Assembly: GCA_027356675.1 (NCBI GenBank)
Contig: DAHVXO010000047.1
Location: 1 to 28,984 of the forward strand
DNA length: 28,984 nt
Direction: 5' to 3'
From: Symbiobacteriaceae bacterium
Lineage (GTDB): Bacteria; Bacillota_E; Symbiobacteriia; Symbiobacteriales; Symbiobacteriaceae
Shown here: piece after piece, positions 7,215 to 15,106 of the stretch
Position numbering within the stretch: the stretch's first letter is position 1
Layout: every line of letters starts with the position of its first letter
Program-made: the position numbers and the translations under genes
Notes under the pieces: model-generated
What the model was told of the DNA's origin: nothing
Seen by the model: only the letters and a program-made list of their open reading frames with translations
Database searches by the model: none

Positions 7215-8024
7215 CTACCCGGCAGAGGTCCGATTGCTCTTCCGCCCGTCCTCTCCGAACAACCGGAAGAAGGCTGCCGTGAAAACCGACCCCAGGACCA
7301 GGGGTGCGAGTACTCCCATGAACAAATGGGCGGCCTGCTGGTCTTCCAGCACGGAGAGGCCCTGGATGAGCCGGGGGACATGCTTGTAGCTTTCATAGAT
7401 CGGGTAGTCCAGAATCATGATCGGTCCGAACAGCAGCGTCTGTACCACAAGCGAGCCGAACGTGTAGAACATTTGCAGGGCGTCTGGCAGGCGCGGCAGC
7501 GCCGGAAGGGGGCTCAGCAACGGCCACCACCCCACAAAGCTCCCGAAGAACAGGGTGGCATACTGCAAAAGGTGCACAAGATCGTTTTTCAGTGCAGCGT
7601 CGAACAACTGGGGAGAATGCCAGATCAAGAACAGGCCGTTGAACAACCCGAACGCGACCAGCGGCTTGGTGAGCATGCGGAAGGCGGGCTGGACGAAGCG
7701 GTTGCACGGCAGGCGGTCAAAAACTCCGGCAGGTGTTCCCAGAATGAGCAGCGGGGGAGCCAGCATGGTGGTTACCATGGTCGTGATCATATGGGCTGAC
7801 AGCAAGTAAACCTCACCGATGAGGTGAATGGGCGTGCCAAATCCCACCCAAGCCAGGACGAGGCCGGTCATGAAATAGAGGGTCTGGCGGGCTGTGGCGG
7901 GAGGTCCCCAGCGGTTGGGGGAGCCAGGCCCAACGGCAATCAGGTAGACGGCAGCCACAACGGAGAGGATCACGGCGACCTCGGGAGGCCAGAGTGTGGT
8001 CAAGCCGAAGACGGAGAGTGGCAT
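7215..8024 (-). CDS. ctaG: Cytochrome c oxidase assembly factor CtaG (caa3 type)
   Basis: 269 residues with about seven transmembrane segments, matching the caa3_CtaG family (DUF1404-like) that helps load copper into the cytochrome caa3/c oxidase. Family landmarks seen: L-Y-F-M-T-G-L-V-L-A-W near residue 50, L-L-S-A-H-M-I-T-T-M, H-S-P-Q-L-F-D-A-A, and a C-terminal D-Q-Q-A-A-H-L-F-M-G-V. The conserved His and Met residues on the outer side are probable copper ligands. ATG 8024 is chosen because GGAGGTG lies seven bases upstream; the open frame extends eight codons further. First gene of an operon with DedA and a 31-residue peptide, preceded by a 190-base leader. Confidence 0.9.
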   Translation of the reverse strand: MPLSVFGLTTLWPPEVAVILSVVAAVYLIAVGPGSPNRWGPPATARQTLYFMTGLVLAWVGFGTPIHLIGEVYLLSAHMITTMVTTMLAPPLLILGTPAGVFDRLPCNRFVQPAFRMLTKPLVAFGLFNGLFLIWHSPQLFDAALKNDLVHLLQYATLFFGSFVGWWPLLSPLPALPRLPDALQMFYTFGSLVVQTLLFGPIMILDYPIYESYKHVPRLIQGLSVLEDQQAAHLFMGVLAPLVLGSVFTAAFFRLFGEDGRKSNRTSAG

Positions 8025-8056
8025 GGTACACCTCCAGTAGCAGTGCATGGTTCATA

Positions 8057-8068
8057 GAACCGCGGTTC
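8057..8068. repeat. Perfect 12-base palindrome GAACCGCGGTTC in the ctaG leader
   Basis: A perfect palindrome 33 bases upstream of the ctaG start and well downstream of its likely promoter. It may be a repressor site; a second imperfect inverted repeat, GTAGG / CCTAC, lies nearby at about 8113-8130. No regulator can be assigned. Confidence 0.4.
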
Positions 8069-8216
8069 GCTCCTGATGCTCCCGGTTCCTGTGAGGTGCC
8101 CACCCAATGCAGGTAGGGACCGGTACCTACTGCGGGAATCCGGTCACCGTTCCTGACGATGAGGCGCAGAACCGATCCTGTTGAGAGGACGAGCGTAAGC
8201 CCGGCCCACCCCTCTT

Positions 8217-8245
8217 ATTATAACAATCAAATGCTTATCAAACCA
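8217..8245 (-). promoter_or_regulatory. Extended -10 promoter for the ctaG-dedA operon
   Basis: On the minus strand the sequence reads TGTTATAATA: a perfect TATAAT (8217-8222) with the TGn extension. A weak -35, TGGTTT (8240-8245), is 17 bases upstream. It lies between the terminator at 8290-8320 and ctaG, giving a leader of about 190 bases. Confidence 0.55.
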
Positions 8246-8289
8246 TTCCCGATCTACCTGGGATGGTTCGAGGCCACTAACACGAAAAG

Positions 8290-8320
8290 GACCGCCAGAG
8301 TCGCATTGACTTTGGCGGTC
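8290..8320 (-). terminator. Terminator of the LysM/M23 gene (- strand)
   Basis: Thirteen-base stem GACCGCCAAAGTC / GACTCTGGCGGTC (one wobble pair), 5-base loop, followed on the minus strand by CCTTTTCG. It begins 13 bases after the peptidase stop codon. Confidence 0.8.
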
Positions 8321-8332
8321 TCACTTCTGATC

Positions 8333-9235
8333 CTAACGAAGGTATGCCAACGGGTCACGCCGGATTTCTCCGGCCAGTACCTCGAAATGCAGGTGAGGTC
8401 CGGTAGAGTTACCAGTACTGCCCACCTCAGCGATCACGGTTCCTTCCGTTACCTCCTGTCCTGGGGTTGCCTGCAACTTTGATGCATGGGCGTACCGGGT
8501 GCGAAGTCCAACGGCATGTTCCAGGATGACGGAGAGACCATAGGCGCCGTCCCAGCCGGCGAAGACGACAGTGCCACCGATGGCCGCCTGGATGGCCGTC
8601 CCCTCAGGGGCGGCAATGTCGAGTCCGGTATGCTCCTTACCCCAGCGCGGACCATACCGGGAAGTGATTTCCCCCGTAAGTGGCCAGTTCATCGTTGCAG
8701 AGCCAGAGCGGGAGCGCTCGGTACCGCCTCGGCTTGCCACCATCCGGCGGGGCCTGGCTGTCTCTTCCGGATCCACCGTGATGACGTCAGCCGGGGATGG
8801 GCCGGAATCAATTCGTTGCAGCGTAACGGATAACGGGATTTGCAACTCCATACCGATCTGTAGGTTGTTCGGCTCCTTAAGGTCGTTGATGGAGAGGATG
8901 CTGTCCACATCGGTATGATAGGTGCGCGCCAAATCCCAAAGGGTGTCGCCTTTCTGAACCGTATACCGTTTGGCCTGGGGGCGCCAGCGGCCAGGTCGTA
9001 CTGTCAGAATATCATCCAGCCCGAACGGCGCAGGTGTCCGGACCGCCTCGGACTCAGTGCTTCCCGATCGGACCGCCTGGGCGTCTGAAGTGGGACGCCC
9101 CGGGGCGTCTGCAGCCGCCGGGCGCGATTTGGACACGACAGGCTGGCCGCTCCACAGCACAAGGCTGGTCATCGCTGCGGCCGTGCAACTGACCGCGAAC
9201 ACCGCCTGCCGCCTCTTCGCCGGAGCCTTATCCAT
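8333..9235 (-). CDS. LysM / M23 metallopeptidase
   Basis: 300 residues. N-terminal signal or anchor at about 10-30, disordered Ser/Ala/Pro linker, one LysM module (Y-T-V-Q-K-G-D-T-L-W-D-L-A, about residue 91), then an M23 domain with H-T-G-L-D-I-A-A-P-E-G-T and the closing G-P-H-L-H-F-E-V-L. It should cut cross-link peptides in the wall. It ends in D-P-L-A-Y-L-R, the usual M23 terminus, so it is full length. ATG 9235 follows GGGGAGGA. Monocistronic, with its own terminator. It is related to the peptidase at 5488-6450. Confidence 0.9.
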   Translation of the reverse strand: MDKAPAKRRQAVFAVSCTAAAMTSLVLWSGQPVVSKSRPAAADAPGRPTSDAQAVRSGSTESEAVRTPAPFGLDDILTVRPGRWRPQAKRYTVQKGDTLWDLARTYHTDVDSILSINDLKEPNNLQIGMELQIPLSVTLQRIDSGPSPADVITVDPEETARPRRMVASRGGTERSRSGSATMNWPLTGEITSRYGPRWGKEHTGLDIAAPEGTAIQAAIGGTVVFAGWDGAYGLSVILEHAVGLRTRYAHASKLQATPGQEVTEGTVIAEVGSTGNSTGPHLHFEVLAGEIRRDPLAYLR

Positions 9236-9579
9236 ACTTCCTCCCCTTGTCCCTTAGCGTCTGGGCCAGAACATACCCCTGGTTTGCTTGCCCATCTGTA
9301 GGAGGTATACGTCTAGGCATCGGGTAACTTTCCTTACCATGAGGTTACCCATAAATTTCCGCTGGTAATCCAGCCGAAGCAGTAGGCTGTGATGCCGTTT
9401 GTATCCGATTCCCTGTCCGCCCCTACAGCCGCCGCACGATAGCGTGGGACCTAGATCCGGGATTTTCTTCGTAGACCTTTATAGCCATCTCCCTGCCCGT
9501 GGTTTACCACTCTGGCCTGATATGGTTACGAACCCCTCGCCTGTAGACTGAAATCAGATGCAGCGAGGAGGTATGAACT
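9236..9579. other. Intergenic region between divergent genes
   Basis: 344 bases with no gene that I can support. It must hold the promoters of the divergent peptidase and oxidase genes, but no strong -35/-10 pair stands out. Inverted repeat GGGTAAC (9322-9328) / GTTACCC (9344-9350) with a 15-base spacer is the only regular structure and could be an operator. GGAGGT at 9301-9306 has no start codon after it. Confidence 0.5.
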
Positions 9580-10596
9580 GTGACCATTGAAAACAGACGT
9601 GATTTCCTCAAGGCCGCGGGCCTTGTCACTGGTGGTGTTGCACTGTTCGGACTGGCAGGGTGCAGTTCCCCGACCATTAAGGCGGAAACTCCCAGCAACA
9701 CAGGTCATGACTCCACCTCCGGCGGTTCCATGGATTGGAAGGAGATGGACCGCCTCCACAAGGAGAGCGTGGTGGCCTTCCCGGCGAAGACGGAAAAGGT
9801 GGGCAACCAGTTCCTACCGTTCAAAATGGATGGCGACGTGAAGGTCTTTGAACTCACCGTCAGTGAGGTCGAGTGGGAGGTGACTCCCGGAAAGAAAGTG
9901 CAGGCCATGGCCTACAACGGGATGCTGCCCGGGCCGGTCATCCGGGTGACTGAAGGCGACAAGGTGCGGATCAAGGTCATCAACCAGATGAAGGAGAGCA
10001 CCTCGGTTCACTGGCATGGTCTTCGCTTGCCTAATAACATGGACGGCGTCACGTATCTGAACCAGGACCCGATAACGCCCGGGTCGAGCTTCACCTACGA
10101 ATTTGTCGCGGAGCCGGCCGGCTCCCATATGTACCACGCCCATCACAATTCGACCAAGCAAGTCGGCCTGGGCCTGCTCGGCGCCTTCCTGATCGATCCC
10201 AAGGACAAGTCTGCGGAGCCGGCCTATGACAAGGACTACCTGATGATTCTCAACGACGGCGCTCACGGGTACACGATCAACGGTAAGGGTTTTCCTGCCA
10301 CCGAACCGCTGACGGCCAAGGTGGGCCAGCGGGTTCGGCTCCGGTTCATGAACGAAGGGGTCATGTACCACCCCATGCATCTGCACGGGTTCCATATGGT
10401 GGTCTTCGCCCGGGACGGATACCCCTTGCCGACACCCTTCCGCTGTGACACGCTGACAGTCGGCCCGGGGGAGCGGTGGGATGCGATCGTTGAGGCAGAC
10501 ACCCCGGGGAAGTGGGCCTTCCACTGCCACATCCTCCCGCACGCGGAGAGCGAACATGGTATGTACGGAATGGTAACCGCCCTGATCGTAGAGTAA
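9580..10596 (+). CDS. Two-domain multicopper oxidase, Tat-type lipoprotein
   Basis: 338 residues. N-terminus E-N-R-R-D-F-L-K-A-A-G with a following L-A-G-C is a combined twin-arginine and lipobox signal, so the folded copper enzyme is probably exported by Tat and lipid anchored. Two cupredoxin domains: H-W-H-G (about residue 146) and M-Y-H-A-H-H in the first, H-P-M-H-L-H-G-F-H and H-C-H-I-L-P-H-A-E-S-E-H-G-M in the second, with the Met axial ligand of type 1 copper. Start GTG 9580 follows GAGGAGGT by seven bases. Likely a copper or phenol oxidase. It is followed by a strong terminator, so it is a single-gene unit. Confidence 0.92.
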   Translation: MTIENRRDFLKAAGLVTGGVALFGLAGCSSPTIKAETPSNTGHDSTSGGSMDWKEMDRLHKESVVAFPAKTEKVGNQFLPFKMDGDVKVFELTVSEVEWEVTPGKKVQAMAYNGMLPGPVIRVTEGDKVRIKVINQMKESTSVHWHGLRLPNNMDGVTYLNQDPITPGSSFTYEFVAEPAGSHMYHAHHNSTKQVGLGLLGAFLIDPKDKSAEPAYDKDYLMILNDGAHGYTINGKGFPATEPLTAKVGQRVRLRFMNEGVMYHPMHLHGFHMVVFARDGYPLPTPFRCDTLTVGPGERWDAIVEADTPGKWAFHCHILPHAESEHGMYGMVTALIVE

Positions 10597-10634
10597 GCCG
10601 ACCTTTACCGTCATCGGTATGAACGCAAACCAAA

Positions 10635-10683
10635 AGCCGCTGAATCTATGCACTACCATGCACAGGTTCGGCGGCTGTTTTTC
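10635..10683 (+). terminator. Rho-independent terminator after the multicopper oxidase
   Basis: Arms AGCCGCTGAA and TTCGGCGGCT (one G-U pair) enclose a 22-base loop that can itself fold through TGCA/TGCA. A GTTTTTCTT tail follows. Confidence 0.85.
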
Positions 10684-10752
10684 TTAGCCCGGTTCAGTCG
10701 GGCCACTACAGGGGAAGCTCCGAACTTCGCAGGAGGTCCAGACACACGAGCC

Positions 10753-11085
10753 TTAATACCGGGCCAAGACGAAAAGAAGAACGACCGCCGCGACCACCGC
10801 CCGGTAGATGGCAAAGATGAGGAACGTTCCTCGCCGGAGGTAATCCATGAGGAATGCGATAACGGCGTACCCTGAAAGTGCGCTGACGGTTACCCCGATC
10901 CAGAAAGCGGCTGACAAGCCATTCGGGGGCAAGTCTTTGAGCGCCAAAACCCGGCTGGCTAACCCATCGCCTCCGGAGTACAGGAGCGGCACCCTCGGAC
11001 TGGTGGCTCGCCTGATCCAAGAGTTCGGACTAGAGACCGGACCGGGAAAGATGGAAAGAGCCCCGGCCCTGGCGCCGGAGCCCAT
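10753..11085 (-). pseudogene. uppP: Undecaprenyl-diphosphatase UppP/BacA, 5'-truncated decayed remnant
   Basis: The last 50 codons of the frame match the end of UppP well: L-A-L-K-D-L, then G-V-T-V-S-A-L-S-G-Y-A-V-I-A-F-L-M-D-Y-L-R-R, then F-A-I-Y-R. Further upstream the family sequence is degraded. A-L-S-I-F-P-G is recognisable, but the active-site S-R-S-G-x-T-I block and the next helix are replaced by unrelated residues, consistent with several indels. About two thirds of the gene, including the first catalytic E-x-x-x-E region, is absent; the frame runs straight into the tail of the neighbouring methyltransferase gene. Not expected to make an active phosphatase. Confidence 0.65.
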
Positions 11086-11692
11086 GCAGATGAGGTTGAG
11101 CATATAGACCAATGGCATTGGGGCGTGGCACGATTACCTCGAAAATCTGTAGGATCGGCCCCCTCAGAAGCCTTGGTGGTTCCTCTTCCGTACGGACTCT
11201 CAGTATCATGACGACCGAAAGTGCCAATAGGCCAGTCACTCCGACAAACAAGTCATCCAAGAGCAGTGAGATCGCTAGGATCAAGGAGACAAACGCCGTG
11301 TACATGGGGTGCCTTACCCACCGGTACGGGCCGTGCGTCACCAGCCTGTGCTGCTGTCGAATGGTCAAGGTGTGACTGAAATTGCGCCCCAGGGTCCGGT
11401 GGACCCATACGAGGAGTGCGAGGCCGAGAGTCCCCAACCCCACACCGCCCCAGCGAACTGACGCTGGAAGGTGCAAGGTTGCCCACCACATCCAGTTTGG
11501 CTGAACCAAGTGAACAGCCACCGCTGAAAACCCGGCAACGCCAAACAGGCGCCGCAACCCCAGGAGCAGTTGGCCTTCCTCTACTGTGCTGTCACGTGAA
11601 GTTCCCGTAGCGCGAAAGAAATAGATCCTCACGGACGCCACCAAAGCCATCAGGATGACGGCGATCAGTCGAAACCACTCGGCCTTAAACAC
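11030..11692 (-). CDS. Isoprenylcysteine carboxyl methyltransferase-family (ICMT/PEMT-like) membrane protein, damaged C-terminus
   Basis: About 220 residues with five or six membrane segments. The SAM-binding signature of the family is clear: L-G-R-N-F-S-H-T-L-T-I, then H-R-L-V-T-H-G-P-Y-R-W-V-R-H-P-M-Y-T-A. The usual end, R-x-E-E-x-x-L-x-x-x-F-G-x-x-Y-x-x-Y, begins (R-T-E-E-E) but then becomes unrelated, so the last 45 residues are probably out of frame or come from the join to the uppP remnant. I chose GTG 11692 (GGAGGTGA just upstream) rather than the longer open frame. Substrate unknown. It may be inactive because the end of the SAM site is altered. Confidence 0.6.
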   Translation of the reverse strand: MFKAEWFRLIAVILMALVASVRIYFFRATGTSRDSTVEEGQLLLGLRRLFGVAGFSAVAVHLVQPNWMWWATLHLPASVRWGGVGLGTLGLALLVWVHRTLGRNFSHTLTIRQQHRLVTHGPYRWVRHPMYTAFVSLILAISLLLDDLFVGVTGLLALSVVMILRVRTEEEPPRLLRGPILQIFEVIVPRPNAIGLYAQPHLHGLRRQGRGSFHLSRSGL

Positions 11693-11729
11693 CCTCACCT
11701 CCGTGTGCGCCAGTAGCCCGTTGAGGGTG

Positions 11730-12185
11730 CTAATCCCCCTGGGGGCGGTGTACTCGGACCATGCTCCACAGCAACAAGAGCACACCGCCAGTGATCGCAA
11801 TGTCTGCCACATTAAAGACCCGGAACACCACGGTCAGCGGATTGATCTCAATCAGGTCGGTTACTGCGCCCCAGGCCAACCGGTTATGCATGTTTCCCAG
11901 AGCCCCGCCCAGCAGCATTCCGAGGGCGACTCGCTCTCGGGTTGTTCTTGCCTGCTGGGCGTACCACAGGATTACCACGCTCACACCAGCCGCGATTACG
12001 GCGAGAAGCCATCGTTGCCCGGAAAGCAAACCGTAAGCGGCTCCTGGGTTGCGTACATAGTGCAGTGTCAAGAGCCCTTCAACAAGAGGAATTGCCTGGC
12101 CCTCGACCATGCTGTTCATCACAGTTAGCTTCGAGCCAAGGTCCAGTGCGGCCCAAAGGCCAGCCACCACAAGAGTCAGCCGCAA
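11730..12185 (-). CDS. lspA: Lipoprotein signal peptidase II
   Basis: 151 residues, four membrane helices, usual length. LspA motifs are present: D-L-G-S-K (D region I), R-N-P-G-A-A-Y-G-L, G-G-A-L-G-N-M-H-N-R-L-x-x-G-A-V-T-D-L-I and F-N-V-A-D-I-A-I-T-G-G. The Asp of V-T-D-L-I and of N-V-A-D are the catalytic pair. The G-N-M-H-N-R stretch differs from the common G-N-L-I-D-R. It cleaves prolipoproteins before the lipid-modified Cys, of which this window encodes several. TTG 12185 start, with GGGGAG eight bases upstream. Confidence 0.92.
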   Translation of the reverse strand: MRLTLVVAGLWAALDLGSKLTVMNSMVEGQAIPLVEGLLTLHYVRNPGAAYGLLSGQRWLLAVIAAGVSVVILWYAQQARTTRERVALGMLLGGALGNMHNRLAWGAVTDLIEINPLTVVFRVFNVADIAITGGVLLLLWSMVRVHRPQGD

Positions 12186-12244
12186 GTCACACTCTCCCCA
12201 CAGAGACCAGGTTGTAGTAACTCAAGATCAGGGGGCTGTGGGCA

Positions 12245-12272
12245 CTCCCCGGAAAGACCCTCTTCCGGGGAG
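12245..12272 (-). terminator. Hairpin after the P-type ATPase gene
   Basis: Ten-base perfect inverted repeat CTCCCCGGAA / TTCCGGGGAG with an 8-base loop, starting 8 bases beyond the ATPase stop codon. There is no T run, so it may be a terminator of the weaker kind or an mRNA 3'-end stabiliser. Confidence 0.55.
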
Positions 12273-12280
12273 CTGAGCAG

Positions 12281-14416
12281 TTATTTGTCGGGGTTGATAT
12301 GCAGCAGGCGGATACCGTTTAAGGTCACGAGCACGGAGGCTCCCATATCGGCCAGGATCGCCAGCCACAGCGTAAGCCAGCCCGGAAAAACCGCCACGAC
12401 AGCTATGGCCTTGATCACCAGGGAAAAGGTGATGTTTTGCCGGATGATTCGCAGCGCCGCCTGGCTGAGGCGAATCGTAAACGGCAACTTGGATAGGTCG
12501 TCCGCCATCAGGGCGATATCGGCCGTTTCCAGGGCGGTGTCCGTGCCGGCGCCACCCATCGCAATACCCACGGTGGCGAGTGCCAACGCCGGTGCATCGT
12601 TGATGCCGTCACCGACCATGGCCACCTTGCCGTAGTCCTTCAGGAGCCCCTGAATGGCGCTAACCTTGTCCTGGGGCAGCAATTCAGCCCGGAACTCGTC
12701 AACGCCAACACGGGCAGCCATGGCCCTGGCCGTTGCCTCGTTGTCACCGGTGAGCATGATGGTCTTACGGATGCCAGCCCGCTTCAGTTCAACCACGGCC
12801 TTCTTGCTGACCTCACGCACCTCGTCTGCCACCGCGATGATGCCGAGGTAGTCCTGGTCGGTCCCCATGACCATGGCCGTTTTGCCATCTTCCTGGAGGC
12901 GCCGGACACGGTCAATGATCGGGGCGGTGCTGAGCCCCCGCTCCTCGAACAGGCGCAGGTTGCCGATATAGACGGTCTGCCCACCGACCTGACCCTGCGC
13001 ACCACGGCCCATGAGGGCGCTGAACGCTTCTGCCGGCTCTGCCTTGAGCCCGCGGGCATCGGCCGCCTTCACGATGGCCACGGCCAGCGGATGCTCCGAG
13101 AGGACCTCTAGGTTGGCCGCCATCTGTAGTAGTTCCCTCTCGCTCAAAGAGCCGAGCGGGACGATATCCGTAGCAGCCGGCTCGCCCTTGGTGAGGGTGC
13201 CGGTCTTGTCAAAGGCAATGGCTTCGAGGGATCCAGCCTGTTCCAGGTAGATGCCACCCTTGATCAGCACACCGTTCCTGGCGGCATTGCCTATGGCGCT
13301 AACGATCGCAACCGGTGTCGAAACCACCAGGGCACAAGGGCACGACACCACCAACAGGGCCAACCCCCGATAAATCCACGGGCCCCATTCGTACCCAAGA
13401 AAGACCGGCGGAATCAGAACGATACCGGCTGCGAGGGTAAGGACCAGAGGGGTGTAGATGGCAGCAAAGCGGTCGACAAAAGCCTGGGACGGTGCCCGCT
13501 TCGTTTGGGCATCTTCCACCATGTGGATGATCTTCGCAATGGTGGTGTCCTCAACCAGCTTGGTAACCTCGACTTCCAGCGAACCCTGGGTGTTCAAGGT
13601 GCCGGCGTATACTTCGGAGCCGGGACCCTTTTCGACAGGGACGGACTCGCCGGTGATCGCTGCCTGGTTGATGGCCGACTCGCCCTTGATAATCCGGCCG
13701 TCCATGGCGATCTTCTCGCCGGGCCGGATGACCATCACATCGCCCACACGGATCTCTTCGACGGAGACCTCTACTTCACCGGTGGTGCGACGGATGCGGG
13801 CCACTTTCGGGGCAATGTCCATGAGTTGGCGGATTGAGCGCCTAGCCCGCTCCAGACTCCAGGACTCGAGCATTTCCGAGACGGAATACAGAAAGGCTAC
13901 CACCGCGCCTTCTTCCCACTGCCCGATCGCCATGGCGCCGATCACTGCTGTACTCATCAGCACGCTCATGTTAAAGTCCAGGCGGGGTAGAGCGTAATAC
14001 GCCTTACGGAAGTTCCCCCACCCGCCCAGGACGATGGCCGCCGCATAGAGCGGGATAAAGAGTGGTGCCGTGCCGCCAGCCTTCTCGGCAATGTACCCGA
14101 CAACGAGGGTGGCAGCGGAGAGGGCGGTACGGATCAGTTCCCAGTCCACCTTGGGCTTGGCTTCCCCTGCTTTCCCCTGCTCATCAGGAGATAAAATCGT
14201 GTAGTTTTCCTTCTTGGCCTCTCGCAGGATCGATTCCAGGTCAACCACACCTTCGATGGTTAGCTTCCCGACGGTCGGATTCAGGGTCGCCCTGGTCACA
14301 CCAGGGAGGGCCGCTACGTTCTTCTCGAACTTGGCGGCGCAGTCCAGTCAGGTAATCCCCTGGACTTCGATGACCGTCGTCTTATCGTTCTTCGTCAGTG
14401 TCCTTGGTTCAGCCAT
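12281..14416 (-). CDS. Zn/Cd/Pb P1B-type ATPase with a probable selenocysteine in its metal-binding domain
   Basis: 711 residues if TGA 14348-14350 is read as selenocysteine (residue 23). ATG 14416 has GGGGGACGA upstream. Residues 15-75 are an HMA domain in which G-I-T-U-L-D-C-A-A-K-F-E replaces the usual G-x-x-C-x-x-C-A-x-K-x-E, so U sits at the first metal ligand. The pump core follows: T-G-E-S-V-P-V, C-P-C in the sixth helix, D-K-T-G-T-L-T phosphorylation site, S-E-H-P-L-A, G-D-G-I-N-D-A-P, and A-D-M-G-A-S in the last helix, whose Asp is typical of the Zn/Cd/Pb group (ZntA/CadA). It would export these cations. Read only from ATG 14299, the protein would lose half of the HMA domain. It lies 42 bases after arsR in the same operon. 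Confidence 0.85.
14310..14338 (-). promoter_or_regulatory. Predicted bacterial SECIS hairpin in the ATPase gene
   Basis: On the minus strand GCCGC (14338-14334) pairs with GCGGC (14314-14310). A symmetric 3x3 internal loop separates this from GTTC/GAAC, which closes the apical loop GAGAA (14326-14322). The loop begins with G and lies 21 bases after the TGA. This matches the usual bacterial SECIS description: a short stem, a small loop with a G in its first two positions, and 16-37 bases from the UGA. Confidence 0.6.
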
Positions 14417-14458
14417 TCTTGATCGTCCCCCCGTGTCTTGCCCAGAAACCGATCGGAT

Positions 14459-14845
14459 TCACGAATCTTGCGTCTCGTCCATGTGCTTCATGACCTCCTG
14501 CACAAGGTTGCCGATATGCTGATCGGCCAGTCGGTAGTAAACCAGCTTGCCGTCCTTCCGGTACTTGGCCAAGCCCATGTGGTGGAGGAGCCGGAGGTGA
14601 TACGAAGCCGTGGCCTTCGATCCGCCGATCAGTGCTGCGACATCACAAACGCAAAGCTCAGCCTGGCTGAGGGCATAAATCACCTTCGCCCGTGTATCAT
14701 CGGCCAACGCCTTGAAGATCGTGGCCACACCCTCAACCCGGTCAACCTGGGGCTTGAGCCGACTCACGACATCATCGTGAACAATATTAACTTGGCAAAC
14801 GGCGACATCCGGGTTTAGCTTATTGTTTACTGGCTGTGCACCCAC
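14459..14845 (-). CDS. ArsR/SmtB-family metal-sensing repressor (CadC-like)
   Basis: 128 residues, the CadC size. Winged helix at about 40-110: F-K-A-L-A-D-D-T-R-A-K-V-I-Y-A-L, then E-L-C-V-C-D-V-A-A-L-I-G-G-S-K-A-T-A-S-Y-H-L-R-L-L, the recognition helix. Cys in E-L-C-V-C and one in the N-terminal arm (V-A-V-C-Q-V) match the thiolate metal site of CadC/ArsR-type sensors for Cd, Pb or Zn. C-terminal D-x-H-I is reminiscent of the second SmtB-like site. GTG 14845 is the start in this frame, with only a weak ribosome site. It is the first gene of the operon with the ATPase; a promoter with a palindrome at its start site lies just upstream. Confidence 0.9.
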   Translation of the reverse strand: MGAQPVNNKLNPDVAVCQVNIVHDDVVSRLKPQVDRVEGVATIFKALADDTRAKVIYALSQAELCVCDVAALIGGSKATASYHLRLLHHMGLAKYRKDGKLVYYRLADQHIGNLVQEVMKHMDETQDS

Positions 14846-14867
14846 GTTCTCAACCCCCCATAGTCAA

Positions 14868-14891
14868 ATGGTAAAGCGGTCATTTTACCAT
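14868..14891. promoter_or_regulatory. Probable ArsR-family operator
   Basis: Perfect inverted repeat ATGGTAAA (14868-14875) / TTTACCAT (14884-14891) with an 8-base spacer. It lies immediately downstream of the -10 box of the arsR promoter, covering the likely transcription start. That placement is what autorepression by the adjacent ArsR protein needs. AGTCAAATG flanks the site at 14862-14870. Confidence 0.65.
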
Positions 14892-14892
14892 G

Positions 14893-14921
14893 ATCCTATG
14901 TCATGACACTGAAGATGTCAA
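14893..14921 (-). promoter_or_regulatory. Sigma-A promoter of the arsR-ATPase operon
   Basis: Minus strand TTGACA (14921-14916), 17-base spacer, TAGGAT (14898-14893). The -35 box is perfect and the operator palindrome abuts the -10. Confidence 0.7.
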
Positions 14922-15074
14922 TCGCAGCGCCATTGTTGTGCGGTTCGTCAGAGAGGAACCGCCTCACTACTAACACTATCCTGTCAAGGTTGGTACCTTT
15001 TGGAGCCCGGGACTGGTTCCTCCGTGCCAACGATAGTCACAATGTATATACTTTGGCTCCAGCACCTTGGTCGA
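14922..15074. other. Non-coding stretch between arsR and the next promoter
   Basis: No credible gene. It contains one clear hairpin, GCGGTTC (14940-14946) / GAACCGC (14956-14962), with a 9-base loop and no T run. Nothing else is recognised. Confidence 0.5.
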
Positions 15075-15103
15075 TTGACACCCCTACGGGTATGCGTTAG
15101 TCT
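15075..15103 (+). promoter_or_regulatory. Promoter with a possible CsoR-type operator in the spacer
   Basis: Perfect -35 TTGACA (15075-15080), 17-base spacer, weak -10 TAGTCT (15098-15103), reading towards the secreted protein gene at 15272. The spacer contains ACCCCTACGGGTAT (15080-15093), which resembles the G/C-tract pseudo-palindromes bound by copper sensors of the CsoR family. No csoR gene is in the window, so the assignment is inference. Confidence 0.45.
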
Positions 15104-15106
15104 TAA

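Noticed and set aside
14348..14350. TGA in the ATPase as a nonsense mutation making a pseudogene
   Set aside because: The rest of the 711-codon pump has no other stop or frameshift and all catalytic motifs are intact. The stop falls exactly on a ligand Cys and has a SECIS-like hairpin. Not fully excluded without the Sec machinery.
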